Assembly: GCA_934385475.1 (NCBI GenBank)
Contig: CAKRPS010000015.1
Location: 1 to 57,490, forward strand
DNA: 57,490 bases
From: an uncultured Lachnospiraceae bacterium
Lineage (GTDB): Bacteria; Bacillota; Clostridia; Lachnospirales; Lachnospiraceae
Reading direction: 5' to 3'
Shown: positions 45,803 to 54,087 of the stretch, one piece after another
Position numbering within the stretch: the stretch's first letter is position 1
Layout: every line of letters starts with the position of its first letter
Translations under genes and position numbers: made by a program
Notes under the pieces: generated by a model
What the model saw: only the letters and a program-made list of their open reading frames with translations
Database searches by the model: none
Told to the model about the DNA's origin: nothing

Positions 45803-46469
45803 GATTTCTCTCTCCTTTTCTCTGTATGACCACAAGCAATGCCCCATCCTGCACGGTCAGCACTGCTTCTTCACCTATAAATTCATTGCTGGTCCCAATG
45901 GGAAAATCATTCTCCAGCAACGCATCGGTCAACGGGTATTTAGCCCCCCTTATGGTAACTCCCAACACCCTGTTTTGTAAAGCAAATATCGAAAAAAAGC
46001 CTTCCGCTCTTTTGCCAAGGCTCCTTGATTCGTTCTGCAAAAGAAAGATCTCCTCTTTCTCTGTCAGCAGTCTGCCGTCTGCCCCCTGATTTTTCAGAAA
46101 AAGCAGACATTGTATATTGGCAAACATGTGGTCAGAACGACCGCCCATGCAGCCATAGAGCACAAAGTCACGATACCCTCTGGAAAGTCCGATGCGAAGT
46201 GCCGCAAGCGTATCCGTATCGTCCTTCTCACAAGGGAGCTTCACGATCCGCTCTCCCTGTTCTTTTTCAAGAAACGCTCTGTTCTCCGGTTCTATCGAAT
46301 CCAGATCTCCCACGATCAGATCCGGCTCCAGATTCCACATTCTGCACACATCATAGCCGCCATCTACCGCAATGAGAAGATTCTGTGCTTCCTTTTTGAT
46401 TTTCGTGACCGGTCTCTCACCGGCCCCGATCAGCACGCATTTTTTCTTAATAGTCGATTTCCCATTCAT
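45750..46469 (-). CDS. Thiamine pyrophosphokinase
   Basis: About 239 residues. Motifs IAVDGGYDVC, DLIVGDLDSIEP, KDDTDTLAALRIGL and GGRSDHMFANI are those of the N-terminal TPK domain, and the C-terminal part has the small beta domain (GVTIRGAKYPL...). It makes thiamine diphosphate from thiamine and ATP. Start ATG 46469 with a G-rich site (GGGGGTG); the gene overlaps the TPR gene upstream by 23 nt and gpmI downstream by 53 nt, so its C-terminus has an extra, probably non-conserved tail. Confidence 0.85.
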   Translation of the reverse strand: MNGKSTIKKKCVLIGAGERPVTKIKKEAQNLLIAVDGGYDVCRMWNLEPDLIVGDLDSIEPENRAFLEKEQGERIVKLPCEKDDTDTLAALRIGLSRGYRDFVLYGCMGGRSDHMFANIQCLLFLKNQGADGRLLTEKEEIFLLQNESRSLGKRAEGFFSIFALQNRVLGVTIRGAKYPLTDALLENDFPIGTSNEFIGEEAVLTVQDGALLVVIQRKGERNHGKETSSIDDFGRLRSE

Positions 46470-47973
46470 GTTCACCCCCCCAGTCACCGATTGCCGTTGT
46501 CGTGGTACCTTCGTCCGTGGTCACCTTTGTATCAAAACGGTAATTCATCTGCGGTACATACTGTCCATTGATCTTTACATTGCTGTATAAATACTGAATC
46601 GTATACTCTGTTTTCCGGGTTGCATCATTCTCGGCTGCCGGTTCAAAGGAAATCACACTTCTCTGTACACCGTCGTCCTCCTGCTTGCTTCCCCAGACAG
46701 TGATCACATCCGTAGGTTCTCCCTCTTCATCATCTGTAAAGGAGAATCGATAGCCGTTCTCTGTACGGTGTAATACAAGTCCCTTCTGATTTACCGGAAT
46801 GTAGATAGAGCCTTCCCAATAGCCGCTGTTTTCCTGGATAAAGCAGTCCCGCAGTGCCATGTACTCTTCGGAAGAGACAATATCTCTTGCATACTTGTAA
46901 TTCCCGGCAGCAAACTGGGTAAAGGCCTCTGTAAAATAACCTTTCACCTCTTCGGCCTTCTCCAGACAGGCAACCGCATCCTTGATCCGTTCATCTGCCA
47001 GAACCTCGTTTACAGAATTCAAAAGCGCCTTGTAGCTGTCTGCATGCTGCTGGCTGATCCATACCCATTCATTGTCTATAAGTGCATATTCCTTCAGAAG
47101 TGTTTTCATTTCCTCGGAAGGATTTGCCCGGCAGACCTCCAGAAGTCTGGAGACAAGTTTCGCATACTCCTCATACTGGCAGCTTTCCTGCGATGTCTCA
47201 TCATAGAAAACCCTGCACACCTCTTCACTGTCCTTTCCGTGGAAGAACCGCTCATAACAGGTGTCTGTCAGGGAAAGTGCATCCGTATTCTGTGCGTTGA
47301 TCTCCAGAATCTGAATACATTTATCCATCGTGGAAAGTGTCACATTTTTATCATTGATCTGGGCAACCGCCTCATTTAACACAACCGTGCAGTAATAGTT
47401 TAACAGGCTCTCATCCTGGGTATTCTCCCATCCAAGATACAGCTTGCTCTCCGCCTCCGCCGCATTTTTCTGTGCCAGATAATTCTCGGCAAGCCCACGG
47501 TAAGCCTTCACAGATGTCGCATCGATATCCAGTGCCTTTTCATATTCCACCTGTGCATTCTGATAATCCGCAGCCTGCACATACTCCGATCCCTTCGCCA
47601 ACGCCCTGGAAAGTCTCAGGGAAGGGGTAAACAATACGATCAGTACCACTGCACAGACAGCAATGACCGCACAGGAACTGGAAAGAATGATCTTCTGCCT
47701 TCTGACCTTCCTCCTGCGTTCTTCCCGCCTTTTGGCCCGCACAGCCTCTCTGTCATAGTTTTCCCCGTCGGCCTTTCGTTTGCCGTTTTTCATTTCTGCC
47801 GCTCTCTGTGATACGTGTTTCCCGGACGTCGGCTTTTTCTTTTTCACTGCCTTTGCATCCTCCGGCCGCTTTGCCGGTCTCTTCTTTGCTCCGTTCGTTT
47901 TGCGCTGCCCGTCTTTTCTGACTGGTTTCTTTTCTATATTTTCTAAATTCTCTTTATTTTCCATATCTCCCAT
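46447..47973 (-). CDS. Membrane-anchored TPR protein with Lys/Arg-rich N-terminus
   Basis: 508 residues. The first ~90 are strongly basic and probably disordered (KKRPAKRPEDAKAVKKKK..., KRREERRRKVRRQK), followed by a single helix (about 96-118, IILSSSCAVIAVCAVVLIVLF) and an extracellular region starting with TPR repeats (AADYQNAQVEYEKALDIDATSVKAYRGLAENY). The C-terminal third is a beta-rich domain with no recognised family. The basic cytosolic part could bind nucleic acid or acidic lipids. Start ATG 47973 with AGAGGT eight bases before. It heads a TPR-TPK-gpmI transcript. Confidence 0.7.
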   Translation of the reverse strand: MGDMENKENLENIEKKPVRKDGQRKTNGAKKRPAKRPEDAKAVKKKKPTSGKHVSQRAAEMKNGKRKADGENYDREAVRAKRREERRRKVRRQKIILSSSCAVIAVCAVVLIVLFTPSLRLSRALAKGSEYVQAADYQNAQVEYEKALDIDATSVKAYRGLAENYLAQKNAAEAESKLYLGWENTQDESLLNYYCTVVLNEAVAQINDKNVTLSTMDKCIQILEINAQNTDALSLTDTCYERFFHGKDSEEVCRVFYDETSQESCQYEEYAKLVSRLLEVCRANPSEEMKTLLKEYALIDNEWVWISQQHADSYKALLNSVNEVLADERIKDAVACLEKAEEVKGYFTEAFTQFAAGNYKYARDIVSSEEYMALRDCFIQENSGYWEGSIYIPVNQKGLVLHRTENGYRFSFTDDEEGEPTDVITVWGSKQEDDGVQRSVISFEPAAENDATRKTEYTIQYLYSNVKINGQYVPQMNYRFDTKVTTDEGTTTTAIGDWGGEHEWEIDY

Positions 47974-48032
47974 ATCATCAAACCTCTGTCAGTTATCTTT
48001 TCATGCATAACTTTATCATAATTCTTTCCCGC

Positions 48033-48062
48033 TTGTCCAGCATCCCCCGGAAATGGTACAAT
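48033..48062 (+). promoter_or_regulatory. Putative promoter of the metallopeptidase gene
   Basis: TTGTCC (48033-48038), 18-nt spacer, TACAAT (48057-48062), about 36 nt before the start codon. Confidence 0.5.
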
Positions 48063-48098
48063 ACACCTGTCACTACCAAACAAAAAGGACACAAAAAC

Positions 48099-48695
48099 AT
48101 GGATTCTGTTCTGAGAATAAAATATCAAAGCAAGGTATATGAACTCCCCTACACGATCACCTGCACAGACCGCCAAAGCTTCTCCATCAGTATCACGGAG
48201 GACGGTCAGCTTGCCGTGCGGGCTCCTTTGCATGTCACGGAGCAGGAGCTTCACAAGCTGCTCCTGAAGAAACAGCACTGGATCATCACCCGGTATCTGC
48301 AAATGCAGGAATCACTTTCGAGACAGCCCGTCTCCAACCTGACGGACAACCAACGGGAAGCTCTGACCAGACGCTATGTAGAAGCTGCCAGAGAATATTT
48401 TCCCAAACGGGTGGCCTATTATCAGCCGCTCACCGGCGGACACTATACCCGCATCACCATACGGGATCAGAAAACCCGCTGGGGAAGCTGTAGTTCAAAA
48501 GGTACTCTCTCATTCAACTGGCGGCTTATGCTGGCACCTCCTGCAATTCTGGACTATGTTGTCGTTCACGAGCTGTGCCATCTGACACATATGGATCATT
48601 CCAAAGCCTTCTGGCAGGCCGTAGCCTCTGTCTACCCGGACTACGCTGCTGCGCGTAAATGGCTGAAAGAGCATGGACGTGAGCTCGTCCTCTAA
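48099..48695 (+). CDS. YgjP/SprT-like zinc metallopeptidase
   Basis: About 198 residues of the DUF45/YgjP family: RWGSCSSKGTLSFNWRL followed by VVVHELCHLTHMDHSKAFW, i.e. H-E-x-x-H plus a downstream His as zinc ligands and Glu as catalytic base. Usually annotated M48-like metal-dependent hydrolase; substrate unknown. The upstream frame lacks a ribosome site; ATG 48099 has AAAGGAC nine to ten bases before. It ends overlapping the helicase stop by 4 nt (convergent). Confidence 0.85.
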   Translation: MDSVLRIKYQSKVYELPYTITCTDRQSFSISITEDGQLAVRAPLHVTEQELHKLLLKKQHWIITRYLQMQESLSRQPVSNLTDNQREALTRRYVEAAREYFPKRVAYYQPLTGGHYTRITIRDQKTRWGSCSSKGTLSFNWRLMLAPPAILDYVVVHELCHLTHMDHSKAFWQAVASVYPDYAAARKWLKEHGRELVL

Positions 48696-50245
48696 CGGTC
48701 GTCTCTCTTTTTTGTCCGGACTGCTACCTTTGAGGAACCTGCCCTGTCCTTCCCCTGTTTCTTTCTGTCAAAACCTCTTCCGTCAAATCTGACATCCTTC
48801 GGGCGTCCACGGAAGGATTTTGCCGGGAAGGAATCTTTTCCGCCTTTTCTTCCCCCTCTTCTGCCATCTCTTCCCCGGTCTTTTCTCTCCATAAAGAACC
48901 GGTCTGCCTTGATCTCTTCCAGTTCATCTCCGAGCTTCATCTTCATAAAGGCCGCCGCGATCTGGGTTGCACTGTACTGTCCAAGCGCCAGTTCATCCAG
49001 CATATACTCCATGGCTCTGGAGATGTCCTCATTCTCAATGACCTGTTCTGCTTCTTTCAGGATCTTCGTTGCCTTGCGTTCCATGATATCGGCGGCACCC
49101 GGAATCTTTCTCTCCCTGATCTTCGTATGACAGATTCTTTCGATCTCACGCACCTTGTAGGCTTCCCTGCCTACCACCAGTGTAAAGGATCTGCCGGTTT
49201 TGCCTGCACGTCCGGTTCTTCCGATACGGTGTACATAGTATTCAATGTCCTCCGGCACATCATAGTTATAAACAGCTTCCACATCGCTGACATCAATTCC
49301 TCTGGCCGCCACATCCGTTGCGATCAGAATATTGACCCGCCCGCTGCGGAAAAGATTCATGACAATATCTCTCTGATGCTGTGCCAGATCCCCGTGAAGT
49401 CCTTCCACCTCATAGCCTCTCGCTTTTAGGTGTTCTGTCAGCTCATCCACCATCCGCTTGGTGTTGCAGAAGATCAGTGCTCTTTTGGGATCATAATAGT
49501 CGATCAGTCTGCAAAGGACCTCTTCTTTATCCTGCTTTTTCACCTGATAATACGCCTGCTTGATCAGTGGGATCGTAACTTCCTTCGGCGTCATTTTCAG
49601 AAAAGCGGCATTCTTCTGGTAGGTCTTGGTAATGTCCAGAATCGGTCCCGGCATGGTGGCAGAAAATAATCCCGTCTGTCTATCCTGCGGCATTTCCTTC
49701 AGGATCGTCTCAATGTCCTCCCGAAATCCCATGTTCAGCATTTCATCCGCTTCGTCTAACACTACCATCTTCACCCCATCCATCTTGAGGGTGTGTCTGC
49801 GCATATGATCCATCACACGTCCGGGTGTTCCCACAACGATCTGTACGCCGCCCTTCAAATTCTTGATCTGCTTTACGATATCCTGTCCACCATAGACCGG
49901 AAGAACCTTGATCCCGTGCATATATCTGGCAAACTTGCGAAGTTCCTCTGCCGCCTGCATGGCTAACTCCCTGGTAGGACATAAGACTACTGCCTGAAGA
50001 CGTTTGTCCTCCGGGTCAACCCTCTGCAGAATCGGAATCCCAAAGGCGGCTGTCTTTCCCGTTCCGGTCTGTGCCTGCCCGATCAGATCCTGTCCGGACA
50101 TAAAAACAGGAATTGCCTGCTCCTGAATCGGTGTCATAAACTCAAAGCCAAGTTCCGTAACCGCTCTCAGGATTCTCTCATCAATTCCTGCTTCCTCATA
50201 ACGTCTTGCGCTGTGTTCTTCAACTTCTTTATTCTTATTTTCCAT
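48692..50245 (-). CDS. DEAD-box RNA helicase (CshA/DeaD-like)
   Basis: About 517 residues. Complete RecA-like cores: TPIQEQAIP (Q motif), AQTGTGKT (I), PTRELAMQ (Ia), TPGRV, VLDEADEML (II, DEAD), FSATMP (III), IFCNTKRMVDEL (IV), ATDVAARGID (V) and HRIGRTGRAG (VI). After about residue 400 comes a helical dimerisation region and then a C-terminal Arg/Gly/Lys-rich RNA-binding tail (RDGRRGGRKGGKD). It remodels RNA in ribosome assembly or mRNA decay. Start ATG 50245; the ribosome site is weak, and a perfect ACAGCC/GGCTGT dyad lies in the leader, possibly a cold-responsive structure. Confidence 0.93.
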   Translation of the reverse strand: MENKNKEVEEHSARRYEEAGIDERILRAVTELGFEFMTPIQEQAIPVFMSGQDLIGQAQTGTGKTAAFGIPILQRVDPEDKRLQAVVLCPTRELAMQAAEELRKFARYMHGIKVLPVYGGQDIVKQIKNLKGGVQIVVGTPGRVMDHMRRHTLKMDGVKMVVLDEADEMLNMGFREDIETILKEMPQDRQTGLFSATMPGPILDITKTYQKNAAFLKMTPKEVTIPLIKQAYYQVKKQDKEEVLCRLIDYYDPKRALIFCNTKRMVDELTEHLKARGYEVEGLHGDLAQHQRDIVMNLFRSGRVNILIATDVAARGIDVSDVEAVYNYDVPEDIEYYVHRIGRTGRAGKTGRSFTLVVGREAYKVREIERICHTKIRERKIPGAADIMERKATKILKEAEQVIENEDISRAMEYMLDELALGQYSATQIAAAFMKMKLGDELEEIKADRFFMERKDRGRDGRRGGRKGGKDSFPAKSFRGRPKDVRFDGRGFDRKKQGKDRAGSSKVAVRTKKRDDR

Positions 50246-50387
50246 CAACTTTTCTTTACCCGGCCGCACTTTTACAGCCGGGCTGTATCCTCTCTCTCTT
50301 TCATAATGTATCTCTGTTTAATCTGCCTCTTACAAGTTCGCTTTCCACACCATGCCCGCATAGATGACAAAAGGAAAACCGGCACAT

Positions 50388-51065
50388 TCAGGCACGATAT
50401 ATCCTGCGCAGTCTGCTCACCGCCCGCTCTGCGATCAGACACTCCCCATGTTCCTCCAGATATTGCAGACGTTCTCTGGAAACTACCACCAGATCGCCAA
50501 ACTCGACTGCCTGCGCACTGATCCGGTTAAAGTTCTTATAAGAGACCTTTCCCTTCTCCAGAATCAGATAGTACGCGTCATCTGCCTTGTATAAGTGGCT
50601 TTTGAGTGAAATTCCGGAAGGAATCGATGCTGCATAGCGCATCGCAAGATGAAGGGAGGCAAACACCAGCATCCGGGTTGTCCTATTCTCCTGCTCCTCC
50701 TGCTTTCCGGCCACGGCCTGTCCGCTTCCTTCCTGCTCTTTCTGTCCAAACTGTGACACCTCGGCCCCGATTCCCTGCAGAACTTCCTTGATATGCTCCA
50801 GCACATCCTTGATCGCTGCCGGACTGTTCTCCGTAAATGTGATCGACAGCCCATTATCCTTGAGTGGCGTGATCTGCATGGCGATATTTCCCGTGCCGAT
50901 CTCATAGCCGACCTCTTCATGGGCACGCTCGATAATATCCCGCAGGAACTCTTCTCCCTTCTGGCTTCTTTCCAGAATATCTGACAATGCCAGACCATAT
51001 TCCGTCATGTCTTCACCTGATATAATACACTGCACAGTTGTATCATTTATTTTTCTATATTTCAT
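50388..51065 (-). CDS. mecA: Adaptor protein MecA
   Basis: About 225 residues. N-terminal substrate-binding domain (MKYRKINDTTVQCIISGEDMTEYGLALSDIL...FLRDIIERAHEEVG) and C-terminal ClpC-binding domain (MLVFASLHLAMRYAASI...SHLYKADDAYYLILEKG...EFGD), joined by a Gln/Glu-rich linker (about 115-140). MecA delivers unfolded or specific proteins to ClpCP. Start ATG 51065 with GAGGAT upstream. No clpC is in the window. Confidence 0.9.
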   Translation of the reverse strand: MKYRKINDTTVQCIISGEDMTEYGLALSDILERSQKGEEFLRDIIERAHEEVGYEIGTGNIAMQITPLKDNGLSITFTENSPAAIKDVLEHIKEVLQGIGAEVSQFGQKEQEGSGQAVAGKQEEQENRTTRMLVFASLHLAMRYAASIPSGISLKSHLYKADDAYYLILEKGKVSYKNFNRISAQAVEFGDLVVVSRERLQYLEEHGECLIAERAVSRLRRIYRA

Positions 51066-51119
51066 ATCTTTATCCTCTATTGTACTATCGCAAACCGCCC
51101 TTTCCGGAACGGCCCGCAT

Positions 51120-51388
51120 CTGTGTGAATATAATATCTATATCATACTACCACAAATATGTGCAACCCTGACACAAAAAATCTTATCGCGGAAACTTTTT
51201 GGTACTTTTGTCACATTTTTTGCTAAATTTCTGTTAAGGAATACCTTAGATTGTCCGATACTATATATAGAACAAGAGGTTCACACTACAGCTCGGGGCC
51301 TTTCTACAGGTGCCTGGAACTGTGATCGATCCAAGGAGGGATTAACGCAATCTATGTATATGAAAACCCGTATTTTATCGAACCGGTT
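51120..51388 (+). promoter_or_regulatory. Structured leader/promoter region before the small protein gene
   Basis: Divergent gap between mecA and the small ORF. It holds the dyad TTAAGG-AATA-CCTTAG (about 51234-51251), a TACTATATATAG -10-like box (about 51260), then a leader with GGTTC (51279) to GAAC (51317) pairing potential around a GC-rich core, a strong AAGGAGGG (51333-51340), and a 17-codon open frame MYMKTRILSNRLWRLPR starting 13 nt after it (51354-51407), overlapping the next ORF out of frame. This could be an attenuation leader. Confidence 0.35.
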
Positions 51389-51598
51389 ATGGCGGTTACC
51401 TCGTTAAGGAAGCTTGCTTCCGACAACCAAAAACGTCAGTCCAAGCAGAACCCCCAGACCCTCTCCACATCTTTCTCAAGGGTACTGGAAGAGGCAACAG
51501 AAAAACAACGGCAGCCCATTCAGGTCCAGACTACCGGATATACGAAGGACGCCCAGTTTTTCTACAATTTCGTCAGTAAAAGAGAATATGTACAGTAA
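51389..51598 (+). CDS. Small hypothetical protein
   Basis: 69 residues, hydrophilic, no signal peptide or known domain; ends AQFFYNFVSKREYVQ. ATG 51389 has no ribosome site, but the same frame is open from 51326 and reads plausible sequence upstream (INAIYVYENPYFIEPV), with AAGGAGGG directly before an ATT codon at 51341. So the true start may be a non-ATG codon, or translation may be coupled to the 17-codon leader frame. Followed by a strong terminator, which supports a transcribed unit. Confidence 0.5.
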   Translation: MAVTSLRKLASDNQKRQSKQNPQTLSTSFSRVLEEATEKQRQPIQVQTTGYTKDAQFFYNFVSKREYVQ

Positions 51599-51604
51599 CA
51601 GACA

Positions 51605-51638
51605 AATACCCATGTGTTTTCTACACATGGGTATTTGG
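51605..51638. terminator. Bidirectional terminator between the small protein gene and metF
   Basis: Stem AAATACCCATGTGT (51605-51618), loop TTTCT, ACACATGGGTATTT (51624-51637): 14 perfect pairs with A/T ends, between convergent genes. Confidence 0.85.
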
Positions 51639-51643
51639 AATTT

Positions 51644-52471
51644 TCAGCAAATATTTTTCCAAATATCTTCTGCCACCTGTGGCTTGTTCATCGTATAGAT
51701 ATGAACGCCCTCTACTCCCTGTTCCTTCAAGCCGAGTATCTGACGCACCGCATAATCAATTCCCACCTTGTACATCTCCTCCGGGGAATCTCCAAATCTG
51801 GCGATCAGATCCGAAAGCTCCTTCGGCACGGAAGAACCTGACAGCGACACCGAGGTTCCCAGCTGATTGGCCGCAGTGATCGGCATCAGCCCCGCATGAA
51901 CAGGTTTCCGTATTCCCATCTGCTGTGCCTTATTCAGAAATTCCTCAAAGCAGTGATTTTCAAAAAACATCTGGCTGATAAAGCCTTCCACCCCAAGCTC
52001 CTGCTTTTCCTTCATATAATGCAGATCCTGCTCCAGGCTTTTCGCCTCAAAATGCTTCTCCGGATAACAAGCCGCCAGAAGATGCAGGTTACTGTTCTCT
52101 TTCAGAAACCGTATCAGATCCGTTGCATAGCCAAACTCCCGCGCGTCATACTTTTCATCGCTCATATCGCGCGGTCTGTCGCCGCGAAGTGCAAGAACAT
52201 GGGTGATACCTCGTTCCTCAAACTCTCTGCAACGTTCAAGGATCTCCTGCCGTGTGCTTCCCACGCATGTCAGATGCACCACCGCCTGCGTGTCACACTC
52301 CCTTTGGATATAGGACGCGATCTCCAGAGTCTTGCCTGCCTTGCTTCCTCCTGCGCCATAGGTGACACTGATAAACTCCGGTTTCAGCTCCGAAAGTCTC
52401 TTTACAACCGCGAAAGCAGTCTCAAAATTTCCGTCCTTTTTAGGTGGAAAGACCTCAAACGATATCTGCAT
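51644..52471 (-). CDS. metF: 5,10-methylenetetrahydrofolate reductase
   Basis: About 275 residues. FEVFPPKKDG at the N-terminus, ISVTYGAGGS near 38, HLTCVG, LALRGDRP (flavin/folate site), KYDAREFGYATDLI and AGLMPI are classic MetF motifs. It reduces methylene-THF to methyl-THF for methionine synthesis or, in acetogens, the methyl branch of the Wood-Ljungdahl pathway. Start ATG 52471 with GAGGAT five bases before; an in-frame ATG four codons earlier has none. A single gene here, with a terminator at its 3' end. Confidence 0.93.
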   Translation of the reverse strand: MQISFEVFPPKKDGNFETAFAVVKRLSELKPEFISVTYGAGGSKAGKTLEIASYIQRECDTQAVVHLTCVGSTRQEILERCREFEERGITHVLALRGDRPRDMSDEKYDAREFGYATDLIRFLKENSNLHLLAACYPEKHFEAKSLEQDLHYMKEKQELGVEGFISQMFFENHCFEEFLNKAQQMGIRKPVHAGLMPITAANQLGTSVSLSGSSVPKELSDLIARFGDSPEEMYKVGIDYAVRQILGLKEQGVEGVHIYTMNKPQVAEDIWKNIC

Positions 52472-52594
52472 GGTAATCCTCATTTCTGCGCATGTCGGGT
52501 TTCTGTCTGTGCAACTTGTTTTGTTCTTTTATCTTTTTACCTGTAACTATTCGCTTGCTTTTTGTTTGTTCATGTGGCTACTTTCAGTCTATAA

Positions 52595-53536
52595 TTATTT
52601 GCGCATACCGTCAAGGTCTGCCTTATCGATCGTAAAGGAAACCGCCCCCATAGAGCCCGGTGCCACCTCATACTCGTTAAACTGGATGACAAGGTCGCCA
52701 TTTTCAGTAAAATAAAATGAAGTATCTTCGCTGATCTGCTTGAAATCCCACTCCGGCACATCCGAATCAAGCCAGTATATTACACTCTCATCTTCCTCCA
52801 TCTGCTGCTTCATCTGGGCTTTGATCTCGTCACTGATGACTGTAATATAGTCACTCCCCTCCTGGAAGAAATCTCCCAGTGTCAGAATCTGCCCCGTCTT
52901 TTTGTCTATATTGAACGTCTTTCTGTACTCGCTTCCACTTGCCATAACTAACAGCGTATCAACCTCGATCGCCAGATAGTCCTCCGTCTCCGACACCACT
53001 TTATAATCAGACTGTAAGGAATAATTGCCTTCCCCCTGACTCTGCGCCAGATCCTTTTCATAGCTTGCGATCAGTTCATCCCCGTACTCTTCGATCGTCT
53101 TATTGGTCGCTTCAAGCCCCTCTGCTGCCACACTCTCGTCTTTCACTCCTGCAGTTTCCTCAGAGTCTTCCTCGCCGGTAAGCTGCTCCTGCTCTACCTT
53201 GGGAACCTCTACATGCGCGCTGAAATGATTGGTCTGATCCTCATAGGTCCGGAAGGTCACTACCCGTGCGATCACCCCGATCACCGGCAGCTTCTCCATC
53301 GCAAGCGCTACCGACTGACTGGAATTGGCCAGCAGAATCATCACACCAAGACAGGCCGCCACTGCTATCCCTGCGCCTTTTAGCAGACGCAGCTGCACTC
53401 TATGTCTTCCACCGCCGGAGGTTTCCTCTTTCTTTGCCCTCTCAATTCCCCGGGTAATTCTGTCCTTCGCCTCCTCCGGTACTTTTATCTGTTCATATTC
53501 TCTTTGCAAATCCTGCATCATCTGATCCTTTTTCAT
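52595..53536 (-). CDS. RsiV-like transmembrane anti-sigma factor
   Basis: 313 residues: short cytoplasmic sigma-binding region (1-48), one helix (about 53-72, GAGIAVAACLGVMILLANS), an acidic linker (about 118-140) and an extracellular domain (about 140-313) with the DUF4163/DUF3298 pattern (YRKTFNIDKKTGQILTLGDFFQ...FYFTENGDLVIQFNEYEVAPGSMG) of RsiV. B. subtilis RsiV binds lysozyme and is then cleaved, freeing SigV. The start immediately follows the sigma-factor stop (TAA-ATG), so translation is coupled. Expected to hold its sigma factor at the membrane; lysozyme sensing is an inference from family. Confidence 0.85.
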   Translation of the reverse strand: MKKDQMMQDLQREYEQIKVPEEAKDRITRGIERAKKEETSGGGRHRVQLRLLKGAGIAVAACLGVMILLANSSQSVALAMEKLPVIGVIARVVTFRTYEDQTNHFSAHVEVPKVEQEQLTGEEDSEETAGVKDESVAAEGLEATNKTIEEYGDELIASYEKDLAQSQGEGNYSLQSDYKVVSETEDYLAIEVDTLLVMASGSEYRKTFNIDKKTGQILTLGDFFQEGSDYITVISDEIKAQMKQQMEEDESVIYWLDSDVPEWDFKQISEDTSFYFTENGDLVIQFNEYEVAPGSMGAVSFTIDKADLDGMRK

Positions 53537-54037
53537 TTAGATACCACCTTTCTTCCTGCTGCCTTCACATGCCGCTTTTAATTTCTCCAGTGAACGATAA
53601 AGTCTGGTCTTTACGGTATTTACATTTTTGCCGGTAATCTGTGCAATCTCCTCCAGCTTTCTGTCCTCAAAATATTTCAGCACCAGGATCGTTCTGTCCT
53701 CCGGCTCCAGCATCCCCAACAGTTCATACAGTTCCGTCTTCTCATAGCCATTCTCTACCGATGGTTCTACAACACTTTGTAGTTTTTCATCCTCCTGCAG
53801 ACATTCTCGGTTTTTCCTGTGAAGAAGGTCCATTGCCGTGTTCAGAATGATCCTGTGAATCCAGGTGTCCGCATGCTCCTGTTGACTCAGCTGTGACGCA
53901 CTACGGATTGCCCGGTACGCCGCTTCCTGTACGACATCCAACGCATCCTCCCTGTTTCTTACGACTGAAAAGGCAAAACGATAATATTTTTCATATTGCT
54001 GCGTTAATTCCCGCTCTATCACTTCTGTCATATTCAC
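53537..54037 (-). CDS. ECF sigma-70 family RNA polymerase sigma factor (SigV-like)
   Basis: About 166 residues: region 2 (YYRFAFSVVRNREDALDVVQEAAYRAIR), region 4 (LEPEDRTILVLKYFEDRKLEEIAQITGKNVNTVKTRLYRSLEKLK). The best start is GTG 54037, with AGGAG seven bases upstream; ATG 54031 is thirteen bases from it. It pairs with the RsiV-like gene and has a TGAAAC-N17-GGTC promoter directly upstream, so it probably activates itself during cell-wall stress. Confidence 0.88.
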   Translation of the reverse strand: MNMTEVIERELTQQYEKYYRFAFSVVRNREDALDVVQEAAYRAIRSASQLSQQEHADTWIHRIILNTAMDLLHRKNRECLQEDEKLQSVVEPSVENGYEKTELYELLGMLEPEDRTILVLKYFEDRKLEEIAQITGKNVNTVKTRLYRSLEKLKAACEGSRKKGGI

Positions 54038-54060
54038 TTTCTCACTCCTTTCACAGATTA

Positions 54061-54087
54061 GACCTGTCAGCACTGCAAAAAGTTTCA
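54061..54087 (-). promoter_or_regulatory. ECF-type autoregulatory promoter
   Basis: Minus strand TGAAAC (54087-54082), 17-nt spacer, GGTC (54064-54061). TGAAAC is the -35 of SigV/SigM/SigW-type ECF factors and C-G-T-C the usual -10, so only one base differs. It overlaps the helicase stop codon and ends 24 nt before the sigma gene start. Confidence 0.65.
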
